A stretch of DNA of 64,000 bases from assembly GCA_023251455.1 (NCBI GenBank), contig JAHEYT010000024.1, positions 1 to 64,000 of the forward strand, read 5' to 3'. The notes below the pieces were generated by a model. That model made no database searches. It saw only the letters and a list, made by a program, of their open reading frames with translations, and was not told the origin of the DNA. Both the position numbers and the translations under genes were made by a program. This DNA comes from Bacteroidota bacterium (GTDB lineage Bacteria > Bacteroidota > Bacteroidia > Bacteroidales > Prolixibacteraceae). Shown here piece by piece: positions 54,768 through 63,197 of the stretch; positions within the stretch are counted from its first letter, which is position 1; each line of letters opens with the position of its first letter.

Positions 54768-55727
54768 TTAGTTTTCCTTTAGATATCTTTCAGGATTATA
54801 AATTACGGATAATTTCTGAGAAAAAATATCGATCTCGAATTTATTATCGCCTAAGGTCTCACCATCAGCTTCTCCTGCAATATTATGAGCTGAACTGATT
54901 GATATGTTTTTCGCCTGAAAAGTCGAAACACGATAGTCGTTCACATATTTGCCTGAATACAATCCTGCCAGATTACGAAGTATTCCAAACAGTCCGATTT
55001 TCCGGATAATAGATACCTGAAAAAGCCCATTATCTGGAACAGCTTCTGGCGCCTGCATCATCCCTCCTCCATTGTATTTCCCAATACCAATACTGACCGA
55101 AAAAATCAGCTCATCGATCTCCTGTCCATCAATTGTAACGTGGGTTTTAGCCGTTTGATAATTCAAAAAACTTGAACCGAGTGCTTGAAGGTAAAGTGTA
55201 ATTCCGGTTCGCCCTTTATTTTTGAGACGATTGGTTTTTTCAGCTACCATCGCATCGAAACCGAAACCGGCCATGTTTGCGAAATAGCAGGTCTTCTTCA
55301 CATCATCTTCAGCAAAAATGATCCGGCCTACATCCTGACGCATAACTTTTTCCTGTTTGAGAACTTTAATGGCTTCTTTGTAGTAGTTCGGAATCCCAAA
55401 GGTTTTAATCCAGTCATTTCCAGTCCCAACCGGAATCATTCCAACTGTAATTTCTTCTGGAGGACAAACTGTTTGTTTAAAAATACCGTTTACAACTTCA
55501 TTCAAACTACCATCACCTCCGGCAATAATAAGCTTGCGAAAACCCTTATCAATGGCATCAATGGTTAATTGAATGATGTGTTTCGGGAATTCTGAAACCG
55601 CTAATTCATAATGAAAATCAACTTTGGTAAGCCTTTTGAGTATTTCCGCCTGATCTTTTTTGCCCCGGCCCGATCCGGCATGAGGATTCAGAATAACAAA
55701 CCACTTTTTTTGCAACGGTTTTTCCAT
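54768..55727 (-). CDS. diacylglycerol/lipid kinase (YegS/BmrU-like)
   Basis: A 319-aa cytoplasmic or membrane-associated lipid kinase. The N-terminal NPHAGSGRGKKD (14-25) and the GGDGSLNEVVNGIF motif (about 80-93) form the ATP-binding DAGK catalytic domain. VGTGNDWIKTFGIP and GFGFDAMVAEKTN are further family blocks. It phosphorylates lipids such as diacylglycerol or sphingosine-like substrates; the exact lipid is unknown. Confidence 0.9.
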   Translation of the reverse strand: MEKPLQKKWFVILNPHAGSGRGKKDQAEILKRLTKVDFHYELAVSEFPKHIIQLTIDAIDKGFRKLIIAGGDGSLNEVVNGIFKQTVCPPEEITVGMIPVGTGNDWIKTFGIPNYYKEAIKVLKQEKVMRQDVGRIIFAEDDVKKTCYFANMAGFGFDAMVAEKTNRLKNKGRTGITLYLQALGSSFLNYQTAKTHVTIDGQEIDELIFSVSIGIGKYNGGGMMQAPEAVPDNGLFQVSIIRKIGLFGILRNLAGLYSGKYVNDYRVSTFQAKNISISSAHNIAGEADGETLGDNKFEIDIFSQKLSVIYNPERYLKEN

Positions 55728-55851
55728 ACCCGTAAATTGAGTTGATCAACAGGCATTCAAGATAGAGAAAAAAGTGATTATTAATCCGTCGCAGGCTGAA
55801 ACAAAAAAGTATCAGCCGTGGTATTACAGATATGAAAACTGAAACTGAATA

Positions 55852-56505
55852 CTAGCCAAGCAGCAGCTCTGCCAATTCATCCACAGAATCGACCAGGTAA
55901 TTCGGGCTGTAACTACTCAACGATTCAGCAGTTCCAAATCCATAGCCTACGGCAATGCTCGAAATCTCGTTCTCTTTGGCGCCAATCAGGTCGTAATGAG
56001 TATCGCCCACCATAACTACAGAACCCGAAGCAGGAATTCTGTTTCGTTCCAGGAGCTGTTCTATGAGCAGGCCTTTTCCTGAGTGCTTCCCGGTAGCCTC
56101 AGCGCCTTGCAGATCGTCGAGATACCGATCGAATTCAAAATGCCGCATAATCATTTTGGCATATTTCTCCAATTTCGAGGTAACTACATAAACACGTTTC
56201 CCCGACAAATGCAACTCTTCCAGCAATTCGCTTATTCCCTGATATGGTTCGTTTTCGAACAAACCTTTTTCGCCAAAATAAGTCCGGAAATGCTCAACAG
56301 CCAGATTTGTGTCTCGTTCATTCATCCCAAACAGGTTTTTCAAACCATCCTGAATTGGCGGGCCAACAAAACGTTCGAGAATTTCGTCACTGTAACCGTC
56401 AATATGCATTTGACGGAGGGCATATTTCAGCGAATTGCCGATACCCAACCGTGGATTGGTCAGTGTTCCGTCGAGATCGAAAAGGACGTGCGTGAATTGG
56501 GGCAT
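55852..56505 (-). CDS. HAD-superfamily phosphatase (phosphoglycolate phosphatase-like)
   Basis: A 217-aa soluble enzyme. Motif I is DLDGTLTNP (10-18), motif II VVTSK, motif III the Lys in HSGKGLL, and motif IV GDTHYDLIGAKENE. A small alpha cap (about 20-85, with FVGPPIQDGL) places it in the Gph/PGP-like subfamily. The substrate is probably a small phosphorylated metabolite. Confidence 0.88.
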   Translation of the reverse strand: MPQFTHVLFDLDGTLTNPRLGIGNSLKYALRQMHIDGYSDEILERFVGPPIQDGLKNLFGMNERDTNLAVEHFRTYFGEKGLFENEPYQGISELLEELHLSGKRVYVVTSKLEKYAKMIMRHFEFDRYLDDLQGAEATGKHSGKGLLIEQLLERNRIPASGSVVMVGDTHYDLIGAKENEISSIAVGYGFGTAESLSSYSPNYLVDSVDELAELLLG

Positions 56506-56510
56506 AAAAT

Positions 56511-56542
56511 AAGTTTCAAATTCAAAATTCCAAGTTTCAAGT
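56511..56542. repeat. TTTCAA...CCAAGTTTCAAG repeat fragment
   Basis: Runs of TTCAAATTCAAAATTCC and AAGTTTCAAG match the repeat at 35424-35490. A partial inverted partner (CCTTGGAATTAGAAACC) lies at about 56638-56654, next to the gene at 56661. Confidence 0.45.
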
Positions 56543-56660
56543 CTGCTCAGAAATAAAGAGTTCCGCCTTGTATAATCAGTATGAAAAAGCCTTCCAGTGG
56601 AAGTTTAATGTCCAATTCCCCGATACCAAATTCTTGGACCTTGGAATTAGAAACCTTAAA

Positions 56661-56969
56661 CTATTCCTCCTCTGGATTCAGGTTAATAAAGATGCGTTTT
56701 TTGGTGCGGCTGGCGGCTTTTGCCTTTTCTTCCAGAAGATCGTAGTCAGCTTTTCGGCTCATTATAAATTCGTTATAAGCTTCTTCCGACGACCACTCAT
56801 CAATCACCAGAAAGATTCCATCGCCCTCGCCACTTTCGAGCACATCGGTTCCTTGATATTCGGGCGACTTACCAAAAAATTTCACCCATTCGCCTTTTGC
56901 GTCGTAAAACTGCTCGAATTTTTCGCGTTCCTTAAATTTTACTTTCAATTCCCAAATAACCTGAAACAT
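56661..56969 (-). CDS. antibiotic biosynthesis monooxygenase-like protein
   Basis: A 102-aa small protein with the ferredoxin-like dimeric alpha/beta barrel pattern: strand FQVIWELKVKF, helix REKFEQFYDAKGEWVKFF, strand DGIFLVIDEW, helix SSEEAYNEFIM. This fits the ABM/YgiN-like superfamily. The active-site residues of true monooxygenases are not evident, so the function is unassigned. Confidence 0.7.
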   Translation of the reverse strand: MFQVIWELKVKFKEREKFEQFYDAKGEWVKFFGKSPEYQGTDVLESGEGDGIFLVIDEWSSEEAYNEFIMSRKADYDLLEEKAKAASRTKKRIFINLNPEEE

Positions 56970-57070
56970 AGCGTATCGTTTTAGAGGTCAGCAAAGATGA
57001 AGAAAATTCCGGAGCAGGCAAAAAGAGAAGACCGATTATTCTGCCACCGCCAATGACTCTTTAAGTCGAG

Positions 57071-59389
57071 TTATAGTTTTTTCAAATCTCCGTCAAACGA
57101 ATAAGTTTTGCCCTTTTCTGTAGCCAATTCAACAACTTTATCTCCATAATGAAGTTTGCATTTCTGGCCAGCTTTCGACAATACCTGCAATTTCTGAAGT
57201 TTACGACCTTCCCAACTGAAGGTTAATTCGAACCCGCCACGGGCACAGACTCCCACAATTTTTCCGGAAGGTAAAGCATCAGGTAGGGCAGGTAAAATCG
57301 CAATTTCGTTGAGCTGGCTCTGAATGAGCATTTCAATCATCCCGGCCGGAGCGCCAAAATTTCCGTCTATCTGGAATGGCGGATGTGCGTCGAACAAATT
57401 GGTGTATGAACCTCCGCCACCGGTGTAAACTACATCATCAATCTGTACAGGTCGGAAAAGCAGTTTCACCATATCGTAAGCATGATTGCCATCCAGAAAA
57501 CGCGCCCAGAAGTTGATTTTCCAGGCCAGACTCCAGCCAGTTCCATCATCGCCGCGATAAATCAGCGACTGGCGGGCCGCTTTCATCAGGTCAGGGGTTT
57601 GCTGCCAGTTAATTTCATTGCCCGGATAAACCGCCCACAAGTGCGACACATGTCGGTGTTTGTTGGTTGGGTCATCCGTGTCTTCCATCCATTCCTGCAA
57701 TTGTCCATGTTTGCCAATCTGATTGGGAGCCATTTTCGGAAGCATTTCTTTCAATTTTTGGGCAAATACCTGATCGGTTCCCAATAGTTCAGAAGCATCG
57801 ATACACGAACGAAACAATGCCCTGATAATCTGGTGATCCATCGTCGGACCGGCAACCAAACCACCGTTTTCAGGAGAATTTGACGGACTGCTTATCAGGT
57901 AACCTGACTTTGGGTCAATGGTTAAGAACTGGGTAAAAAACTCGGCAGCACCTTTCATTATTGGGTAAGCCTTTTCGGCCAAAAATGCTTTGTCAAGTGA
58001 AAACAAGTAGTGTTCCCACAAATGACGACTCAGCCAGGCCCCGCCGCTCACCCATATTCCATGGTTTGCATGGTTAATCGGAGCAGCTCCGCGCCAGATG
58101 TCGGTATTGTGATGCAGCACCCAACCTGTTGCATTGTAATGTTCTTTGGCCACTGATTTCCCGGTTTCTGCACAATCGGCAATCATGCTGTAAAGAGGCT
58201 CCTGACATTCCGCCAGATTAGCAATTTCAACTGGCCAGTAGTTCATTTCGGCATTAATATTCACGGTCCATTTGCTGTCCCACGCCGGTGCCAGCTGGTC
58301 GTTCCATATTCCCTGAAGATTGGCCGGCTGCGTTCCGGGGCGACTGCTCGAAATCAACAAATAGCGGCCATATTGAATATACAAAGCCAGCAACTGCGGG
58401 TCGTCAGCATTCTTGCTAAATTCGATAATGCGTTCGTTGGTGGGTAATTTAACCCGATCGTTCTCAGCAAACTGAATATCGAACCGGTTGAATAATTTCT
58501 GATAATCGGAAATATGTGCGCCATAAACCTGGGCATATTTTTTTGTCTCAACTTTGGCCAGTGTTTCTTGTACTTTTTTCTCCGGATTGCCGCTTACATC
58601 CTTGTAGTTGACGTAATTGGTTGCCGCCGCCAGATAAATAGTTGCTGTTTTAGCTCCTGAAACCGAAAGCTGGTTCTCTTTTACAGAAACAGTTCCGTCA
58701 GAAACCACTTTTAAAGTGGCAACTCCGTGCAAAACCCCGTCTTTCACCTGAACTTTCAGTGTAAGGCTATTGCCACTGGCAGTCGTCGTCTTTGTTTCGT
58801 GGAGCGCATCCATGTCCAGCGTAAAATTCAACGCCTTTTTCTGATCGGCTGTCAAACGGATTGCAATCACCTGATCGGGATTTGATGACAAATATTCGCG
58901 GGTAAAATTCACTCCGTTCGATTGATAAGACACACGGCAAAGTGCATCTTTTAAATCCAGTTCGCGATAATAATTGGTGAAAACGGCCTGATTGGAGAAA
59001 TGCAGATTCAGGTCGCCAAAAGCCTGATAAGTTTTTTGTTTCAGTGGCACGCTCATAAATTCGGCCATGGCCAGATCTTCCGCCTCCTTTTGCTTCCCAT
59101 CGGCCAGTAATTGCCTGATTTGTGCAAGGTACTTTGATGCACCCTTGTGGGCATAATCGTTGGGCGCTCCAGTCCAGAGTGTCTCTTCATTAAACTGAAT
59201 GCGGTCGTTTTCAACTCCGCCAAAAATCATGGCGCCAAGCCGTCCGTTACCAATGGGTAAAGCTTCAGTCCATTTCTGGGCAGGTTTATTGTACCAAAGT
59301 TTGAGCTGGCTGGAAGTTTCATTTGCCGAAATGAAAATCGAACAAATCAGAAATAGAAACAAGAAATGCAGAGTTGGTTTTGTTTTCAT
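57071..59389 (-). CDS. GH95 alpha-L-fucosidase-like glycosidase
   Basis: A 772-aa exported inverting glycosidase. The signal peptide (1-22) precedes an N-terminal domain (LWYNKPAQKWTEALPIGNGRLGAM, the GH95 start). The (alpha/alpha)6 barrel follows, with NINAEMNYWPVEIANLAEC carrying the catalytic-site Asn pair, LQEWMEDTDD with the general-acid Glu, and FQIDGNFGAPAGM with the Asp. It removes terminal alpha-1,2-L-fucose, or in some members alpha-galactose, from glycans in the periplasm. A degenerate Nudix regulator is encoded just upstream on the same strand. Confidence 0.93.
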   Translation of the reverse strand: MKTKPTLHFLFLFLICSIFISANETSSQLKLWYNKPAQKWTEALPIGNGRLGAMIFGGVENDRIQFNEETLWTGAPNDYAHKGASKYLAQIRQLLADGKQKEAEDLAMAEFMSVPLKQKTYQAFGDLNLHFSNQAVFTNYYRELDLKDALCRVSYQSNGVNFTREYLSSNPDQVIAIRLTADQKKALNFTLDMDALHETKTTTASGNSLTLKVQVKDGVLHGVATLKVVSDGTVSVKENQLSVSGAKTATIYLAAATNYVNYKDVSGNPEKKVQETLAKVETKKYAQVYGAHISDYQKLFNRFDIQFAENDRVKLPTNERIIEFSKNADDPQLLALYIQYGRYLLISSSRPGTQPANLQGIWNDQLAPAWDSKWTVNINAEMNYWPVEIANLAECQEPLYSMIADCAETGKSVAKEHYNATGWVLHHNTDIWRGAAPINHANHGIWVSGGAWLSRHLWEHYLFSLDKAFLAEKAYPIMKGAAEFFTQFLTIDPKSGYLISSPSNSPENGGLVAGPTMDHQIIRALFRSCIDASELLGTDQVFAQKLKEMLPKMAPNQIGKHGQLQEWMEDTDDPTNKHRHVSHLWAVYPGNEINWQQTPDLMKAARQSLIYRGDDGTGWSLAWKINFWARFLDGNHAYDMVKLLFRPVQIDDVVYTGGGGSYTNLFDAHPPFQIDGNFGAPAGMIEMLIQSQLNEIAILPALPDALPSGKIVGVCARGGFELTFSWEGRKLQKLQVLSKAGQKCKLHYGDKVVELATEKGKTYSFDGDLKKL

Positions 59390-59510
59390 TGGTCATAGGT
59401 TTTAAGCGACCAACGAAAGTAATCATTTTAGGAATGCGACTATCCTGAACTATGCTGTCAGGAATACAAAATTTTAAAATCTTTGAAGAATCTTTATTTT
59501 GAACCCGATT

Positions 59511-60278
59511 TTACCATTTACCGTTAAGTCCTTCATCAAGCGCCTTCTGATAACTTTCTAAATTGAATTTATACAACCCGGGTGATTTGTGAGCAACTCC
59601 CTGTCGAACCTCATCCAATCGGGACAATATGTCGTATGCAAGCATTTTTCGTTGGAAATTGCGCCGGTCAAGCTCCTTTCCAAAAATAGTTTCATACAGT
59701 TTCCGTAATTCCGACATGGTGAATTTTTCAGGAAGCAGATTGTAGCCAATTGGCTGAAAAGTTAATTGCAAACGAAGCGTTTCCAGAGCTTTATTCAGAA
59801 TTGCATTGTGGTCCATCATCAACTTACCGATTTTGTCCAGATTAACCCATTCGCAAATATCCGAAAGCTCATCGGGCTGCGGTTGAACCTGTGAGTACTC
59901 GACCAAAGCATAAAAACCTACTGAGATAAAGCGTTGATTAAACCAGGAAGCTTCCGGATGATCCTGCCCCGACATTAGCAAATCAGCTACGGTAGGATTT
60001 CGATTTGATCGCTGCGGATCGCTGAAAACATTAAATTGCCGTAAAAAAATCTGATCTAAGCCCGTCCGTACTTTTAAAACCCGATTAGCAGCAACTTCAA
60101 TTGATTCATCTTCATAAACAAAACCTCCAGGCAAAACCCATTCACCTGTTTTTTTCATGTGTAGTACAAGCACTTTCAACTGATTTGAATGAAAGCCAAA
60201 CACAACACAATCCAACGAAATATGATCCAGATAATTGCGAGATTCCTTTTTTATATCCATTTCAACGGGGGATGTCAT
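59511..60278 (-). CDS. Nudix-type transcriptional regulator (NrtR/AraR-like), catalytically dead
   Basis: A 255-aa protein with a Nudix domain (about 20-160) and a C-terminal winged helix (about 170-245, with MSELRKLYETIFGKELDRRNFQRKML). The Nudix box G-x5-E-x7-R is kept, but REUxEExGU reads RVLKVRTGL, so all three catalytic Glu are lost. This is the mark of Nudix-derived regulators that bind sugar or nucleotide effectors. The ATG at 60278 is chosen over the TTG at 60302. The neighbouring GH95 gene suggests it controls glycan use (inference). Confidence 0.85.
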   Translation of the reverse strand: MTSPVEMDIKKESRNYLDHISLDCVVFGFHSNQLKVLVLHMKKTGEWVLPGGFVYEDESIEVAANRVLKVRTGLDQIFLRQFNVFSDPQRSNRNPTVADLLMSGQDHPEASWFNQRFISVGFYALVEYSQVQPQPDELSDICEWVNLDKIGKLMMDHNAILNKALETLRLQLTFQPIGYNLLPEKFTMSELRKLYETIFGKELDRRNFQRKMLAYDILSRLDEVRQGVAHKSPGLYKFNLESYQKALDEGLNGKW

Positions 60279-60365
60279 TAGATTCCTGTATTTTGATAAC
60301 AAAGAAACAAAATTCTGCGGTCAGTTTCTATTCCTTAAATCATAAAACCCGCACAATCCGAATGT

Positions 60366-60740
60366 TCAGGGTTTTTTCTTTATCAGGAAGTAGTTATAAA
60401 GGAAAACAAGCCCTACCACAAATGGAAGTCCGATCATTATCCATGATCCACCGCCTATTTCTGATGGGCCACCAAAGAAAAAAATCATTGAAATGCTCAT
60501 CCCAACCAGAAGAAAGCCCGCCAGATTCTCACTTTCCCATGCAATATACAAAATCAAAAACATGACGAGGGTGTAGATGTTATGGATCAAAAAATATTCG
60601 AATTTTTGCCAAAAGGAAACCTCAATTGAAAATACGTCAAAAGAAAATAACAAATAAAAAAAGGCTACCAAAAACAAAGACCCCCGCAAGATCCACGAAA
60701 CGTAACGATTTCCACGAGTAGATTCTTTAATAGTCTTCAT
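60366..60740 (-). CDS. small integral membrane protein
   Basis: A 124-aa protein with four predicted membrane segments (about 17-37, 43-62, 68-90 and 97-117). Family not recognised. It has a basic N-terminus (KTIKESTRGNRYVSWILRG), a C-terminal KKKP and a glycine-rich loop GGPSEIGGGSW between TM3 and TM4. It lies 62 bp downstream of a convergent spacer to metG and has no operon partner. Confidence 0.6.
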   Translation of the reverse strand: MKTIKESTRGNRYVSWILRGSLFLVAFFYLLFSFDVFSIEVSFWQKFEYFLIHNIYTLVMFLILYIAWESENLAGFLLVGMSISMIFFFGGPSEIGGGSWIMIGLPFVVGLVFLYNYFLIKKKP

Positions 60741-61052
60741 AAACCTTTGATTTGAAGTGCTATTAAAGATAAGGAAAAATTGAAATATTCCAGAAGTAAT
60801 TTTAAATAAACCTTTGAAGTTAAAACATTGAGCATATCAAATAAAAACCCGCCTTCTCGTAAGAAAACGGGTTCGATTTATAGAGAGTAAGCAACCGATC
60901 CGCCGAAGCGGTACTGAGGCTTACGAAAATCGCACCAACAGTAGTTGGCGCAATTATATTTTATGCCTTTTTCGTCATCCCGAATCTATTTCGGGATCTG
61001 TCAGTATAACGAGAGATCCTGAAATAAGTTCAGGAAGACCAATTCACCGTTG
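60741..61052. other. spacer with palindromes downstream of metG
   Basis: A 312-bp gap without ORF. AACCCG (60845-60850) and CGGGTT (60867-60872) form a weak inverted repeat, and GCACCAACAGTAGTTGGCGC is near-palindromic. The dispersed repeat at 60974-61039 is listed separately and may end metG transcription. Confidence 0.45.
60974..61039 (-). repeat. GTCATCCTGA...TGAC dispersed double-hairpin repeat, copy 2 (inverted)
   Basis: The reverse complement starts GTCTTCCTGAACTTATTTC and ends CCCGAAATAGATTCGGGATGAC, matching copy 1 in both arms. It lies 13 bp downstream of the metG stop. Confidence 0.75.
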
Positions 61053-63086
61053 TTATTTTATTTCTGAACCGTTTTTAACTGGGGTGGTTGGTGTAACAAA
61101 CTTCAGCGAACCGTCGGCATCCTGAGCCATCAGTATCATTCCCTGCGACTGTATTCCTTTCAGCTCTTTGGGTTCGAGGTTGACCAGAATACTCACCTGC
61201 TGTCCAATCACTTCTTCCGGACTGTAATATTCGGAAATGCCCGAAACTACAGTACGTTTGTCGATTCCGGTGTCGATGGTCAGTTTCAGCAACTTTTTGG
61301 TTTTGGGTACACGTTCGGCTTCCAGAATAGTTCCAGTTCGAATATCCATTTTGTTGAAATCGTCGAACGTGCAGTTTTCTTTTGCCGGAGCAACCTGTGC
61401 GTTAGCGGCTTCGTTGGCTTTTTTGGTAGCCAGCAGTTTATTTACCTGCTTTTCGATTACCTCATCTTCAATCTTCTCGAACAACAATTCCGGAGTATTG
61501 GTTTGATGACCAACCAGCAACAAATCGGTGCGACCCAGATTGCTCCAGTTCAGTTCGTCCATATTCAGGAATATGCGAAGTTTATCCATGCTGAATGGAA
61601 GGAATGGCGCCAGAATGATGGTTAGGTTGGCAGTGATCTGCAAGCACACATTCATAATGGTTTCCACGCGAGCCGGATCAGTTTTTACTACTTTCCAGGG
61701 CTCTGCATCGGCCAGGTATTTGTTACCCAAACGAGCCAAATCCATGGCGTATTTCAGTGCTTCGCGGAAACGATATTGCGAAATACTCTTTTCAACTTCA
61801 GCCTTAATGACTGAAATTTCGGCCAAAGCAAGCTGATCGGCTTCGGTCAAAACTCCGGCAGCCGGAACTTTTCCGTCGTAATATTTTTGAGTCAGAACCA
61901 GTGCGCGATTAACAAAATTGCCCAGCACTGCAACCAATTCGTTGTTATTGCGGGTCTGGAAATCTTTCCAGGTAAAATCGTTGTCTTTGGTTTCAGGAGC
62001 ATTGGCAGTTAGCACATATTTTAAAACATCTTCCTTACCAGGAAATTCTTCCAGGTATTCGTGCAGCCAAACTGCCCAATTGCGTGAGGTCGATATTTTG
62101 TCGCCTTCCAGATTCAGGAACTCATTGGCCGGAACATTTTCAGGCAAAATGAACGAACCTTCAGCTTTTAGCATAGCCGGGAAAATGATACAATGAAATA
62201 CAATATTGTCTTTCCCGATGAAATGTACCAGTTTCGTTTCCGGATCTTTCCACCATTTTTCCCATTCCGGAGTTAATTCTTTAGTGGCCGAAATATATCC
62301 AATAGGCGCATCGAACCAAACGTAAAGCACTTTGCCGTCGGCCTCATCCAATGGAACCGGCACGCCCCAGTTAAGGTCGCGGGTTACGGCGCGCGGCTGC
62401 AAACCACCGTCGATCCACGATTTGCACTGGCCGTAAACATTCGATTTCCATTCTTTGTGACCTTCCAAAAGCCATTCTTTTAGCCAGCCTTCGTATTGAT
62501 CGAGTGGCAAATACCAGTGTTTGGTTTCTTTCAATTCAGGAGTATTCCCGCTGATCATCGATTTTGGATTGATCAATTCGTTGGGACTCAACGAGGTTCC
62601 ACAGCTTTCGCACTGATCGCCGTAGGCTTTTTCGAAACCACATTTCGGACAGGTTCCGGTGATATAGCGGTCGGCCAAAAACTGTTTATTTTCGGCATCG
62701 TAATATTGTTCTGAAGTTTTTTCAATGAATTTTCCGTCGTTGTACAATTTGGTAAAAAAATCGGAAGCAGTATCATGATGAACCTGATTACTGGTACGCG
62801 AATAAATATCGAACGAAATTCCAAAACGCTCAAATGAATCTTTTATCATTCCGTGGTATTTGTCCACGATATCTTGCGGAGTAACTCCTTCATTCTTGGC
62901 TTTCAAAGTGATTGGTACACCATGTTCGTCGGAACCACCGATAAAAGCCACATCCTGTCCGTTCATGCGGAGGTAGCGGGCATAAATATCAGCAGGAACA
63001 TACACACCAGCGAGGTGCCCAATGTGAACCGGTCCGTTGGCATACGGCAAAGCCGAAGTAATGAGGGTACGTTTAAAGTCTGTCAT
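61053..63086 (-). CDS. metG: methionyl-tRNA synthetase
   Basis: A 677-aa enzyme that charges tRNA-Met. The class I HIGH motif is HIGHLAGVY (22-30). The zinc-binding knuckle is CPKCG...CESCG (about 144-163). The KMSKS loop reads KISTS (about 336-340), as seen in many relatives. The C-terminal tRNA-binding (OB-fold, EMAP-like) domain begins near [19 protein letters not shown] (about 575). All domains are complete. Confidence 0.96.
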   Translation of the reverse strand: MTDFKRTLITSALPYANGPVHIGHLAGVYVPADIYARYLRMNGQDVAFIGGSDEHGVPITLKAKNEGVTPQDIVDKYHGMIKDSFERFGISFDIYSRTSNQVHHDTASDFFTKLYNDGKFIEKTSEQYYDAENKQFLADRYITGTCPKCGFEKAYGDQCESCGTSLSPNELINPKSMISGNTPELKETKHWYLPLDQYEGWLKEWLLEGHKEWKSNVYGQCKSWIDGGLQPRAVTRDLNWGVPVPLDEADGKVLYVWFDAPIGYISATKELTPEWEKWWKDPETKLVHFIGKDNIVFHCIIFPAMLKAEGSFILPENVPANEFLNLEGDKISTSRNWAVWLHEYLEEFPGKEDVLKYVLTANAPETKDNDFTWKDFQTRNNNELVAVLGNFVNRALVLTQKYYDGKVPAAGVLTEADQLALAEISVIKAEVEKSISQYRFREALKYAMDLARLGNKYLADAEPWKVVKTDPARVETIMNVCLQITANLTIILAPFLPFSMDKLRIFLNMDELNWSNLGRTDLLLVGHQTNTPELLFEKIEDEVIEKQVNKLLATKKANEAANAQVAPAKENCTFDDFNKMDIRTGTILEAERVPKTKKLLKLTIDTGIDKRTVVSGISEYYSPEEVIGQQVSILVNLEPKELKGIQSQGMILMAQDADGSLKFVTPTTPVKNGSEIK

Positions 63087-63197
63087 TATACAATGATTTT
63101 ATTGAGGGTGACAAAGATAGTTGATTTTTTGAGTCGGAAGAAAAAGTAGGCAGTCACAGTCAATAGTATTTGGGATAAAAAACAATCGGAAAACAAT

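Noticed and set aside
62060-62110. KISTS in MetG as a broken KMSKS loop
   Set aside because: KISTS/KMSTS variants are common in functional methionyl-tRNA synthetases and all other motifs are intact.
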